From JACVRW01 sp963716215 (GTDB lineage: Bacteria > Actinomycetota > Thermoleophilia > Solirubrobacterales > Thermoleophilaceae): DNA of 64,000 nucleotides. The DNA is taken from positions 3,968,001 through 4,032,000 of the forward strand of contig OY970298.1 in NCBI GenBank assembly GCA_963716215.1. The letters are read 5' to 3'. Shown here piece after piece: positions 36,893 to 44,700 of this stretch (positions within the stretch are counted from its first letter, which is position 1; each line of letters starts with the position of its first letter). Below the pieces are notes generated by a model. That model had not been told where the DNA came from. It saw nothing but the letters and a program-made list of their open reading frames with translations, and did no database searches. Position numbers and translations under genes: made by a program.

Positions 36893-36934
36893 GAATCGAT
36901 TTCTCAGCCTGTCATGTGTGGTGGTCCAAGTCAA
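36880..36934 (-). promoter_or_regulatory. LacI operon promoter and tandem operator (site B)
   Basis: Read leftward: TTGACT (-35, 36934-36929), 17-base spacer, CAGGCT (weak -10), then two ATCGAT-centred palindromes whose CG centres (36897/36898 and 36884/36885) are 13 bases apart. The inner palindrome lies in LacI codons 2-4. The predicted transcript start is only about seven bases before the ATG, so the mRNA may be almost leaderless. The same layout is found at 43541-43595. Confidence 0.75.
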
Positions 36935-36940
36935 GCAGCG

Positions 36941-37894
36941 TCACAGGCTCCGCACCTCCGGGGCGACGCGCTCCCCGATCAAGCGCACCATGTCGAGATC
37001 GGTGTGATCGAGGTGTTGGAACATCACTCGCCGAACTCCCCGGGCCGCATAGTCCCGGAGCCGCTCGAGCACGTTGTCGGGGGTTCCGGTCAACACGTCA
37101 TCGCCCCTGGCCGCGAGCACCTCGTCGGCGCTACGGGCATCTCCGGTCCGTGCGACGAGGCGACCAACCCGATCCCGGATCTCGCCCGGATCGCGGCCGA
37201 TGACGGTGTTGATCATCATCGAGAGACCCAGCGTGTCGGGATCGCGGTCGTGGGCGCGACATGCTTCCACGAGCGCCCGGCGTCGCACCGTCACCAGCTC
37301 CGGGCTGACCTCCAGCACGTTGTACTCGTCGGCCCAGCGCGCGGCGAGCGACGCGCTTCTTGGGCCCGCGTCGCCGCCCAGGATGATGCGGGGAGGCTGG
37401 ACGGGAGGGAGGATCCGGCAGCCGGTGACGGTCACGTACCGGCCGGCGAACGTCGTCGGCTCGGCCGGTCTCCGGAGCAGCGAATCCAGGACCTCGAGCG
37501 TCTCCTCGAGAGCCGTGTAGCGCTCGCGCAGGCTTGGAAAGGGAAAGCCGAACGCCCGGAACTCGTCCTCGAACCAGCCCGCGCCGAGGCCCAGCTCCAC
37601 CCGACCGCCAGAGATCTCGCCGGCACTCGCGACCAGCTTGGCCAGCATCCCGCCGGGGCGAAAGCCGACGGGCGAGATCAGCGTGCCGAGCCGCAGCGAG
37701 GTCGTGACCGCGGCTAGCGCCGAGAGGCTCGCCCAGGCGTCGAGCCCGCCCCGCTCGTCAGGGTGGGTGAACGACAGGTAGTGGTCCGATCGGTACAGGC
37801 CGGAGATGCCGGCGCGCTCGCAGGTCCGTGCCAGTGCCAGCCAGTCCTCCCAGGACACTCCTTCCTGCCCCTCGACCATCAGCGCGCACTCCAT
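36941..37894 (-). CDS. LLM-class (luciferase-like, possibly F420-dependent) oxidoreductase
   Basis: 317 residues. TIM-barrel luciferase-like monooxygenase fold: GISGLYRSDHYLSF, LRLGTLISPVGFRPGGMLAK, SGGRVELGLGAGWFEDEFRAFGFPF and PPRIILGGDAGPRSASLAARWADEYN are the standard blocks. Actinobacterial members of this branch often use F420. It is last in operon A and overlaps the glycosidase-like stop as TGATG. The promoter of the LacI gene begins within ten bases of its stop. The substrate is unknown. Confidence 0.9.
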   Translation of the reverse strand: MECALMVEGQEGVSWEDWLALARTCERAGISGLYRSDHYLSFTHPDERGGLDAWASLSALAAVTTSLRLGTLISPVGFRPGGMLAKLVASAGEISGGRVELGLGAGWFEDEFRAFGFPFPSLRERYTALEETLEVLDSLLRRPAEPTTFAGRYVTVTGCRILPPVQPPRIILGGDAGPRSASLAARWADEYNVLEVSPELVTVRRRALVEACRAHDRDPDTLGLSMMINTVIGRDPGEIRDRVGRLVARTGDARSADEVLAARGDDVLTGTPDNVLERLRDYAARGVRRVMFQHLDHTDLDMVRLIGERVAPEVRSL

Positions 37895-39054
37895 CAGGCC
37901 CTCGCCGGCTCGATCGACGCCGGTTCATCGTCGAACCCGTCATGCCACGTCAGCGGCGCGAGCGCCAGGCCGCCGAGCTCCCAGCCGACGTGGCTGATGA
38001 ACCACGCGCCCGCCTCATCGCGGACCAGCTCGCAGGCGCGGCCCCGGTACGCGAACACGTGGTCCTCGACCGACCAGCTGAACGGATCACGGCTCGCGTA
38101 GACGTGCACGATCTCGTCGTCGGTGACGAAGAGGTAGTACGCGGGTCCGCGCTGCACGACGAAGGGCGATTCCGTGGGTCCGCCGAAGGCACCTGTGCGC
38201 GGATGCGTGAACACGACCCGGCGCGCGCTCCAGCTGACGAGGTTGTCGCTCGTGACGGCCGCGACCACGAACCGCCCCCCGTCCGGCCGCTCGGTGGCCG
38301 TGTAGTAGAGGATCCAGCCGTCGCCATCGCGGAGCAGCATCGGGTCCCTGGCCTCCACCCCGTCCACGACCGCCGGCGGCCTGTGGGTTCGCCGCCACGA
38401 CCAGAGGTCGTCGGACTCGTAGCGGCGGATCGAGAACAGGTCGCCTGAGGCAGCGCCCACGCAGACGAACATGTGGAACGTGCCGTCGCGCTCGACTACG
38501 TGCGGCGACCACAGGAGGTGCTCGTCGAGCGAGGGGTCGGCGGTGAGCGCGAACGGCTGCTTGTGCCAGCCGCGCTGCTCGAGTGAGGTGGCTGTCGCGT
38601 GCGCCAACCGCGTGCCCGGATCGAGCGCGTGGTTGTACGGCTTCAGATGGGTGATGCCGAACACGTGCCAGAGGCCGTCCGGGCCCTTCGCGAAGCAATG
38701 GTCGTTGAGACACCACGGCTCGCGCTCGCCGTCGGCCGGGTCGTAGACCTCCACGAACGGCTCGATCGAGATCGGGGACTGGCCGCCCACGGGTCCGATC
38801 GTCTCCCCCCACGGCGGCCGGTCGTCGGCGATCGGCGCTCCGGGCTCCGCGATCCGGCAGCTCACCCGGCCGACCGCAGCCAGGTCGGCCGCTACGAAGC
38901 CCGGCTCTGGGGTCGTCAGCTCGGCAAGCCAGCCGGTGAGGATGAACGCCCCCGGTGGCATCGCCGTGGCGTCGGTCGCCAAGCTCGCGAGCGGGTCGGC
39001 GGGGATCGACGGTCTTGCCAGTGGCACGTCGCGTCCATCGACGGTGACCGTCAC
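37894..39054 (-). CDS. Five-bladed beta-propeller, glycoside-hydrolase-like protein
   Basis: 386 residues, with no signal peptide. From about residue 110 on, repeated blade motifs are visible: WCLNDHCFAKGPDGLWHVFGITH, LWSPHVVERDGTFHMFVCVG, ARDPMLLRDGDGWILYYTAT, GPTESPFVVQRGPAYYLFV. This is the GH43/GH32/GH130-like propeller, with Asp and Glu at blade starts as possible catalytic residues. Location looks cytoplasmic, so it may act on an imported glycoside. It overlaps the upstream 103-residue gene as ATGA. Confidence 0.82.
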   Translation of the reverse strand: MTVTVDGRDVPLARPSIPADPLASLATDATAMPPGAFILTGWLAELTTPEPGFVAADLAAVGRVSCRIAEPGAPIADDRPPWGETIGPVGGQSPISIEPFVEVYDPADGEREPWCLNDHCFAKGPDGLWHVFGITHLKPYNHALDPGTRLAHATATSLEQRGWHKQPFALTADPSLDEHLLWSPHVVERDGTFHMFVCVGAASGDLFSIRRYESDDLWSWRRTHRPPAVVDGVEARDPMLLRDGDGWILYYTATERPDGGRFVVAAVTSDNLVSWSARRVVFTHPRTGAFGGPTESPFVVQRGPAYYLFVTDDEIVHVYASRDPFSWSVEDHVFAYRGRACELVRDEAGAWFISHVGWELGGLALAPLTWHDGFDDEPASIEPARA

Positions 39055-39362
39055 GCGGACCGAGCCGGGATCGGCCTCGCGGGATCGGTCGGCGGATTGC
39101 CCAGCACGAACGTCGCGGCCCCGTCCTCGACGATCTCGGCGTAGGGGAGCGCGTACCGCACCGCCGCCGCGAGATCGCCCGCGTCGATCGAGCCCGCGAG
39201 CACGAGCGCGATCCCGAACCCCACGCGGACCGAGCCGAGGTCGCGCACCTCGATCCGGCTCCGGTCGGAGCGGTGCTTGTCCGAGTGGATGGGCTCGACG
39301 GTGAAGCCGGTCGCCGCGGGCGTCAGGCGGTATCCGACGTGGATGACGCTCGCCGTCGGCAC
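39051..39362 (-). CDS. Small operon protein of unknown function
   Basis: 103 residues read from GTG 39362, whose codon overlaps the permease stop by one base (TAGTG), and ending in an ATGA overlap with the propeller gene. This exact fit at both ends is the evidence that the frame is real. It begins VPTASVIHVGYRLTPAATGF, has a glycine/alanine-rich middle (VRVGFGIALVLAGSIDAGD) and ends NPPTDPARPIPARSA. No family is recognised. It may be an accessory or regulatory protein of the operon. Confidence 0.6.
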   Translation of the reverse strand: MPTASVIHVGYRLTPAATGFTVEPIHSDKHRSDRSRIEVRDLGSVRVGFGIALVLAGSIDAGDLAAAVRYALPYAEIVEDGAATFVLGNPPTDPARPIPARSA

Positions 39363-40153
39363 TAGCCCTGGTCCGGCCGGGCCAGAACGTCCTCGATCGA
39401 ACGCCACCGCGAGACGAGAAACACCACCAGGAGCGAGATCACGATGTAGATGCCGCCGCCCGCCGCGAGCGTGCCCGAGACCGCCCCCCGCAGCGAGCCG
39501 AACATCACCACGGGAAGCGTCTGGTTGTCCACCGTCGACAGGATCATCGTGATCAGGAACTCGCCCATCCCGAACACGAACATCAGCATCAGCCCGGTGA
39601 GCACCCCCGGCAGGATCGCCGGGAAGGTCACGAACAGGAAGCGCTGGACCTCCTCGGCCCCGAGCGTCGCGGCCGCGTCCTCGAGGTCGGGATTCAGGTT
39701 CGAGATCGACGACGCCACCGCGAACAGCAGGATCGGGAAGTTGACCGTGGTGATGGCGATCGCGATCGGCCAGAGCTGCCCGATCGCGCCGAACTTCGTG
39801 TAGACCAGGAGGAACGCCATCCCCGAGACCACGAGCGGGGTGGCAAGTCCGAGCGTCAGGATCCCGGACAGCAGGCCGCGGAAGCGCACCCGGTGCCGAA
39901 ACAGCGCGAGCGCCGCGAGCACGCCTGGAATCGCCGCGAAGGCGACACACATCAGCCCCAAGAGGATGCTGCGGAACAGGCCCTCGCGCAGGGTCGAGTC
40001 GCCCAGCAGGTCGCCGTACGCCGACAGCGTGAGCGTGTCAGGCGGAAAGTTGAGGGCCCCCGTGCCTCCGAGCGACGAGATCAGGACGATCAGCGTCGGC
40101 AGGCACACGAACGCGAGCGCCGTGATCGCAACTGTCCGCACCACCCGGCCCAC
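39362..40153 (-). CDS. ABC transporter permease (PotC-like)
   Basis: 263 residues, six predicted helices. The EAA motif appears as LEDAAATLGAEEVQRFLFVTFPAILPGVLTG, and the N-terminal and central helices (TPLVVSGMAFLLVYTKFGA) resemble PotC/YdcV of polyamine-type importers. GTG start 40153, two bases after the previous permease stop. Confidence 0.9.
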   Translation of the reverse strand: MGRVVRTVAITALAFVCLPTLIVLISSLGGTGALNFPPDTLTLSAYGDLLGDSTLREGLFRSILLGLMCVAFAAIPGVLAALALFRHRVRFRGLLSGILTLGLATPLVVSGMAFLLVYTKFGAIGQLWPIAIAITTVNFPILLFAVASSISNLNPDLEDAAATLGAEEVQRFLFVTFPAILPGVLTGLMLMFVFGMGEFLITMILSTVDNQTLPVVMFGSLRGAVSGTLAAGGGIYIVISLLVVFLVSRWRSIEDVLARPDQG

Positions 40154-40154
40154 G

Positions 40155-41099
40155 TCAGGTCCTCGCCCTTCCGTAGGCGAACCGGGTCAGCAGCAGGAGC
40201 CCGACGAACACGATCACGAGCAGGGTGAGCGCCAGCGCCGAGCCGGTGTAGGAGTTGTTCTGGAAGAAGAACAGCGTGTCCAGCTCGTTCGCGACGAAGG
40301 GCACGCGGCCGAGGCCCAGCACCGCCGGCATCGCGAACTCGGTCATGCTCAGGACCCACACGATGATCGCCGCGGACGCCAGGCCGGGCCGCGCGAGCGG
40401 CACGATCACTCGGGTCCAGGTCTTCCAGCGCGACGCTCCCAGCGTGGAGGCGGCGCTTTCGAGATCGGGGTTGATCCGCCGCATGGCCGGCAGCAGCACC
40501 AGCACCGCGATCGGCAGGCCCACCTGGATCATCCCGAGCCACACGGCCCACAGGGTTCCCAGGACCCTCACGTCGTCGACGCCGACCAGCCCGAGCAGCC
40601 AGGTGAGCGCGCCCTGGCGGCCGAGGATGATGTACCAGCCGAACGCTCGGACGATGTCGCCCATCAGGAACGGCACCAGCAGGAGCAGCAGGGTCACGAA
40701 GCGCCACACGTTGCTCCGCATGCGGACGATGAAGTACGCGACCGGGAGGCTCAGCGCGACGTTCGTGACGGTCGCGGCAACCGAGAGGCCGACCGTCCTG
40801 ACGACTGTGGTGAAGATGTGATCGGAGAGCGGCCCGGTGTAGATCTTCTCGTACTGCTCGAGCGACCAGGGGCCTTCGGTGCCGCGGAAGGCATCGAAGG
40901 AGTGGAAGCTCTGCCAGGCCAGGTTGCCGAGCCCGTAGACCAGGATCGCGACCAGAGCGAGCGCCGGAAGCACCATCGCGTAGGGGATCCACGGTCCACT
41001 GAACACCGGCGCGACCTTGGACCGAATCGCGATCAGCCCGTCGACGAGCCGCCAGCCGAACGCCAGGTCGGCGGGTCGCCGTTTCGTGTCGACGGACAC
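40155..41099 (-). CDS. ABC transporter permease (PotB-like)
   Basis: 314 residues from GTG 41099 (VSVDTKRRPADLAFG). Six to seven helices. VPFLMGDIVRAFGWYIILGRQG is characteristic of PotB/YdcU permeases, and the EAA loop is LESAASTLGASRWKTWTRVIVPLARPGL. It starts six bases after the ATPase stop. It pairs with the following permease. Confidence 0.9.
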   Translation of the reverse strand: MSVDTKRRPADLAFGWRLVDGLIAIRSKVAPVFSGPWIPYAMVLPALALVAILVYGLGNLAWQSFHSFDAFRGTEGPWSLEQYEKIYTGPLSDHIFTTVVRTVGLSVAATVTNVALSLPVAYFIVRMRSNVWRFVTLLLLLVPFLMGDIVRAFGWYIILGRQGALTWLLGLVGVDDVRVLGTLWAVWLGMIQVGLPIAVLVLLPAMRRINPDLESAASTLGASRWKTWTRVIVPLARPGLASAAIIVWVLSMTEFAMPAVLGLGRVPFVANELDTLFFFQNNSYTGSALALTLLVIVFVGLLLLTRFAYGRART

Positions 41100-41104
41100 G
41101 GCGC

Positions 41105-42259
41105 CTAGCGCTCGGTCGCGTCCGCCGCCATGGGCACCAGCTGCGCGTCGGAGCTGTCCCACCTGAGCCCGACTTGATCGCCGAGGTCGAAGGCGTTCCG
41201 TCCCCCGCTCGCCGGAACCGACAGCTTGAACCGGATGCCGAGCTCGTCGACGTCGACCTCGTAGTACCGCGCGCCGCCCTCGAAGACGCCGAGGCGCACG
41301 ACGCCGACAAGGGCATCGGCGGCGGGGGCGTCGGGCAGGCGCTCGAGGTCGACCGCCTCCGACTTCACCACCACCGCGCACTTCGTCCCGATCAGCGCCT
41401 CCGGAGCGCTGTCGACCGGAATCGAGCGCCCGCTCGCCGTCTTCAGCGCCGCCGCGCCGGGCCTGGACTCGAGGACGCCCTCGATCAGGTTCGCGTCGCC
41501 GAGGAACTCGGCGACGAAGCGCGTACCCGGATGGCGGTAGATCGCCTCACTCGTCCCGAGCTGCTCGAGGCGGCCGTCGTTCATCACGGCGATCCGATCG
41601 CTCAGCATCAAGGCCTCGCGCTGGTCGTGCGTGACGTTGACGATCGTGACGTCGAGTGCGTTGTGCAGGCGCACGATCTCGAGCTGCATCTCCTCGCGCA
41701 GGCGACGGTCCAGGGCGCCGAACGGCTCGTCGAGCAGCAGGAGCTGGGGCTGGTAGACGAGCGCGCGAGCGATCGCGACCCGCTGCTGCTGGCCCCCGGA
41801 CAGCTCGCTCACGGCGCGGTTCTCGATGTTCGGAAGCCGAACGACCGACAGCGCCTCGCGGACCCGAGTCGCGACCTCCTCGCGACCGAGGCGCCGCATC
41901 CGAAGCGGGAACGCGACGTTCCCGAACACGTCCATGTGCGGGAACAGCGCCAGCGACTGGAACACCATCGCGATGTCGCGCTCGTGCGTCGGGCGCGCTC
42001 CCACCTCCTCGTCGCCGATCCAGATCTTGCCCGCGGTGGGCTTCACCAGGCCGGCGATCATCCGCAGCAGGGTCGACTTGCCGGAGCCCGACGGTCCGAG
42101 CAGGGTCAGCAGCTCGCCGCGCTCGATCTGGAGGTCCATCGAGTGGACCGCGTGGATCTCGCCGAACTGCTTGTGCACGCCTTCGAGTCGAACCGCGGCC
42201 GAGGCTTGGGCGGTCGCAAGCGACGCGCCCAGCTCCGAATCCGTCGACGCAGGCGTCAC
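41105..42259 (-). CDS. ABC transporter ATPase (PotA-like, with TOBE domain)
   Basis: 384 residues from GTG 42259, overlapping the binding-protein stop as GTGA. Walker A GPSGSGKSTLL, Q-loop MVFQSLALFPHMDVFGNVAFPL, signature LSGGQQQRVAIARAL, Walker B LLLLDEPFGALDRRLREEMQ and H-loop NVTHDQREAL. The C-terminal about 120 residues form a TOBE/OB regulatory domain (PVDSAPEALIG ... VDLERLP). It belongs to the PotA/FbpC group. Confidence 0.93.
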   Translation of the reverse strand: MTPASTDSELGASLATAQASAAVRLEGVHKQFGEIHAVHSMDLQIERGELLTLLGPSGSGKSTLLRMIAGLVKPTAGKIWIGDEEVGARPTHERDIAMVFQSLALFPHMDVFGNVAFPLRMRRLGREEVATRVREALSVVRLPNIENRAVSELSGGQQQRVAIARALVYQPQLLLLDEPFGALDRRLREEMQLEIVRLHNALDVTIVNVTHDQREALMLSDRIAVMNDGRLEQLGTSEAIYRHPGTRFVAEFLGDANLIEGVLESRPGAAALKTASGRSIPVDSAPEALIGTKCAVVVKSEAVDLERLPDAPAADALVGVVRLGVFEGGARYYEVDVDELGIRFKLSVPASGGRNAFDLGDQVGLRWDSSDAQLVPMAADATER

Positions 42260-43467
42260 GCCTTGATGACCGCCGTGTACTCCGTATTCCACTCGTCGAA
42301 CTTCTCGGCGGCGAGGGCGACCGGCTCGACGATCGCGTACTTCTCGATCTCCTCGTCGGTGAACGGGAAGGCGGGGTCGCCGAGCATGAACTCAGCCGGC
42401 TTCGCGTCCTTGTTGGTCGGCACCGCGCCGATCTTCTCGCACCACTGCGTCTGGATCTTCGCGTCGATCACGTAGTTGATGAAGACCTGCGAGTAGTACG
42501 TGACGTCATCCGGCAGCCCGGCACAGACGTACATGCTGTCCGCCAGCAGGCCCGCGCCCTCCTTCGGGACCAGCCACTTCACCTCGGTGCCCCCGTCCCT
42601 GATCGCGAGCGCGTCGCCCACGAGGGCGGAGCCGATGAACGAGTCGCCGCTCTTCATCGTCTCGATGAAGACCGTGTCGTCGCCCACCACGCTCACGTTC
42701 GGCTGGACCTTGGCGATCTGGTCCCAGACGGGCTGGAGGTCGTCGGTCGCCAGGTCGAGGCCGAGCATCTTCGCGTACGGGTAGAGCATCGCCTGGAAGC
42801 CGATGCCGGCGCACAGCCCGCCCTTGTACTTCGGATCCGCGAGCTCGGCCCACGAGGCGCCCTCGGGCCAGTCCGTCTCCTTGGGGTTGAAGATCATCGG
42901 CATCGAGTACGAGTACAGGTTCACGTAGGTCGAGCCGTTGACGGGCTTGCCGGGCGCCGTCATCAGGTCGAAGTTCGTGACGATCTCCGGGTCCAGCGGC
43001 GTCAGGAGCTTCTGGACGTCGGCCGTGTAGGCCTGGGTCGCGATCGTGTAGACGACGTCAACCGGCGGGCGCCGGCCGGCGGCAATCGCCCGCTTGACCT
43101 TCGCCTGGATCTCGCCGCCGTCGGAGAGGTCGTACTCGACCTTGATCCCGGTCTCGGCAGTGAACGCCTTGCCGGCGTACTTCTCGATGTTCGTCGAATA
43201 CGGGTCGCCCCACGCGCGCACGACGATCTTGTCGGGCTTCGTCTTCGGAACGCTCGCTCCCCCCGACGCGCTGGTCGAGGTCGAGGAGGCGCCGCCGTCG
43301 TCGTCTCCGCAAGCCCCGAGCGCCAGTCCGAGGCCGGCCACCAGGCCGCCCTGGATGACTCGCCGGCGCGAGATCGGCGACTCCAGGTTGAACGCTCGGC
43401 CCCCCAGACCCGGTAGACCGCCTTCTCGCCGCTCCGGCCGGTGCGCGCTGCCTGACCCATCGTTCAT
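42256..43467 (-). CDS. ABC substrate-binding protein (PotD-like), Tat-exported lipoprotein
   Basis: 403 residues. The N-terminus holds a twin-arginine motif (SRRRVIQGG), a hydrophobic segment and a lipobox (LGACGD), then a Ser/Gly linker. The mature domain VRAWGDPYSTNIEKYAGKAF, with KVEYDLSDGGEIQAK and VYTIATQAYTADVQKLLTPL, matches PotD/spermidine-putrescine-like binding proteins (SBP_bac_8). It is first in operon A, behind a copy of the LacI promoter-operator 74 bases upstream. The ligand may be an amine- or guanidine-bearing compound, but Pot-like proteins also bind others. Confidence 0.92.
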   Translation of the reverse strand: MNDGSGSAHRPERREGGLPGLGGRAFNLESPISRRRVIQGGLVAGLGLALGACGDDDGGASSTSTSASGGASVPKTKPDKIVVRAWGDPYSTNIEKYAGKAFTAETGIKVEYDLSDGGEIQAKVKRAIAAGRRPPVDVVYTIATQAYTADVQKLLTPLDPEIVTNFDLMTAPGKPVNGSTYVNLYSYSMPMIFNPKETDWPEGASWAELADPKYKGGLCAGIGFQAMLYPYAKMLGLDLATDDLQPVWDQIAKVQPNVSVVGDDTVFIETMKSGDSFIGSALVGDALAIRDGGTEVKWLVPKEGAGLLADSMYVCAGLPDDVTYYSQVFINYVIDAKIQTQWCEKIGAVPTNKDAKPAEFMLGDPAFPFTDEEIEKYAIVEPVALAAEKFDEWNTEYTAVIKA

Positions 43468-43540
43468 TCCCGGACCCCCTCAGAGCGCTCCGGCGCGGCG
43501 GCTAGATCCCCACTCGTCGCTCGCACTGGCAGCGCGTCAG

Positions 43541-43595
43541 AAACCGATTTCATAAATCGATTTCTCACCCTCTCAGAAGAGGCCGCTCAAGTCAA
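43541..43595 (-). promoter_or_regulatory. LacI-type promoter and tandem operator of the transporter operon (site A)
   Basis: Read leftward: TTGACT (43595-43590), spacer, GAGGGT, then two palindromic CGAT cores centred 13 bases apart (43558/43559 and 43545/43546). The 27-base operator differs from that at 36880-36906 at only two positions, and the -35 to operator distance is the same. The start codon is 74 bases downstream of the operator's far end. Confidence 0.75.
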
Positions 43596-43722
43596 GTGGG
43601 TGATTCCGGTTGGACACCGCCGCTGGGTCGCCGGCATGGGCGGGTGGCCCCAACCGCGCACCTCCGCAATCGGTCGACGTGCTCGGATTTCGATGCGGGC
43701 GTAGGTGCGCTCGCCGCGCGCC

Positions 43723-44700
43723 TCAGACGCGCGTCTGCATGTCCTGATAGCGGTCGCCGGCGGCCGCGCCGCGCGGCACTGCGGCGTCCAGGTCGGCCAG
43801 CTCCGCCCGCGTCAGTTGGACCTCTGCCGACGCGACGTTCTGTTCCAGGTAGCGGCGGCGCTTGGTCCCCGGCACCGGGATGATGTCGTCGCCCTGCGCG
43901 AGCAGCCAGGCCAGGGCCAGCTGCGCCGGCGTGACGCCCGCCCGAGCGGCCAGTCCCTGAACCCTCGCCGCGATGCCCTCGTTCCGGCCCATGTTCTCCG
44001 CCGCGAAGCGCGGCGAGCCCCGGCGCAGGTCGTCGTCGGCTAGGTCGTCGGGGCTGCTCACACTGCCCGCCAGGAAGCCTCGTCCGAGCGGCGCGTAGGC
44101 GACGAAGCCAACTCCCAGCTCGCGCACCGTGCTCAGCAGCTCGCCCTCCGGGTCGCGGCTCCAGAGCGAATACTCGGTCTGCACCGCCGTGATCGGGTGG
44201 ACGGCGTGAGCCCGGCGCAGCTCGGCGGGCGAGACCTCCGAGAGCCCGAGATAGCGGACCTTGCCCTCGCGCACCAGCTCCGCCATCGCGCCAACGCTCT
44301 CCTCGATCGGTACCTTCGGATCGACGCGGTGCAGGTAGTAGACATCGATGTGGTCCATGCCGAGCCGGTCGAGCGACGCCTCGCAGGCCGAGCGCGCGTA
44401 GTCAGGGCGCCCATCGACCCCGACGAACTCGCCCGCGCTGCCTCGGACCAGCCCAAACTTGGTGGCGACCAGCGCGTACTCGCGGCGCCCGGCCAGAGCC
44501 TTGCCCAACAGCCGCTCGTTTGTGTGCGGGCCGTATGCGTCGGCCGTGTCGAAGAGCGTGATCCCAAGCTCGAGCGCTCGGTGCAGCGTGGCGATGGCCT
44601 CCCCCTCGTCGGCATGTCCGTAGAACTCGGACATTCCCATGCAGCCGAGGCCGATGGCGGACACCACCGGGCCGCGCCTCCCAAGTCGGCGGCTCCTCAT
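43723..44700 (-). CDS. Aldo/keto reductase
   Basis: 325 residues from ATG 44700. The AKR catalytic tetrad is visible: Asp in LFDTADAYG, Tyr in the same motif, Lys in ALVATKFGLV and His in VYYLHRVDPK. Cofactor-loop residues GTKRRRYLEQNV end the barrel. It reduces or oxidises a carbonyl compound with NADPH. It probably overlaps the GMC gene stop as ATGA and is last in the NitT/TauT cluster. Confidence 0.92.
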   Translation of the reverse strand: MRSRRLGRRGPVVSAIGLGCMGMSEFYGHADEGEAIATLHRALELGITLFDTADAYGPHTNERLLGKALAGRREYALVATKFGLVRGSAGEFVGVDGRPDYARSACEASLDRLGMDHIDVYYLHRVDPKVPIEESVGAMAELVREGKVRYLGLSEVSPAELRRAHAVHPITAVQTEYSLWSRDPEGELLSTVRELGVGFVAYAPLGRGFLAGSVSSPDDLADDDLRRGSPRFAAENMGRNEGIAARVQGLAARAGVTPAQLALAWLLAQGDDIIPVPGTKRRRYLEQNVASAEVQLTRAELADLDAAVPRGAAAGDRYQDMQTRV

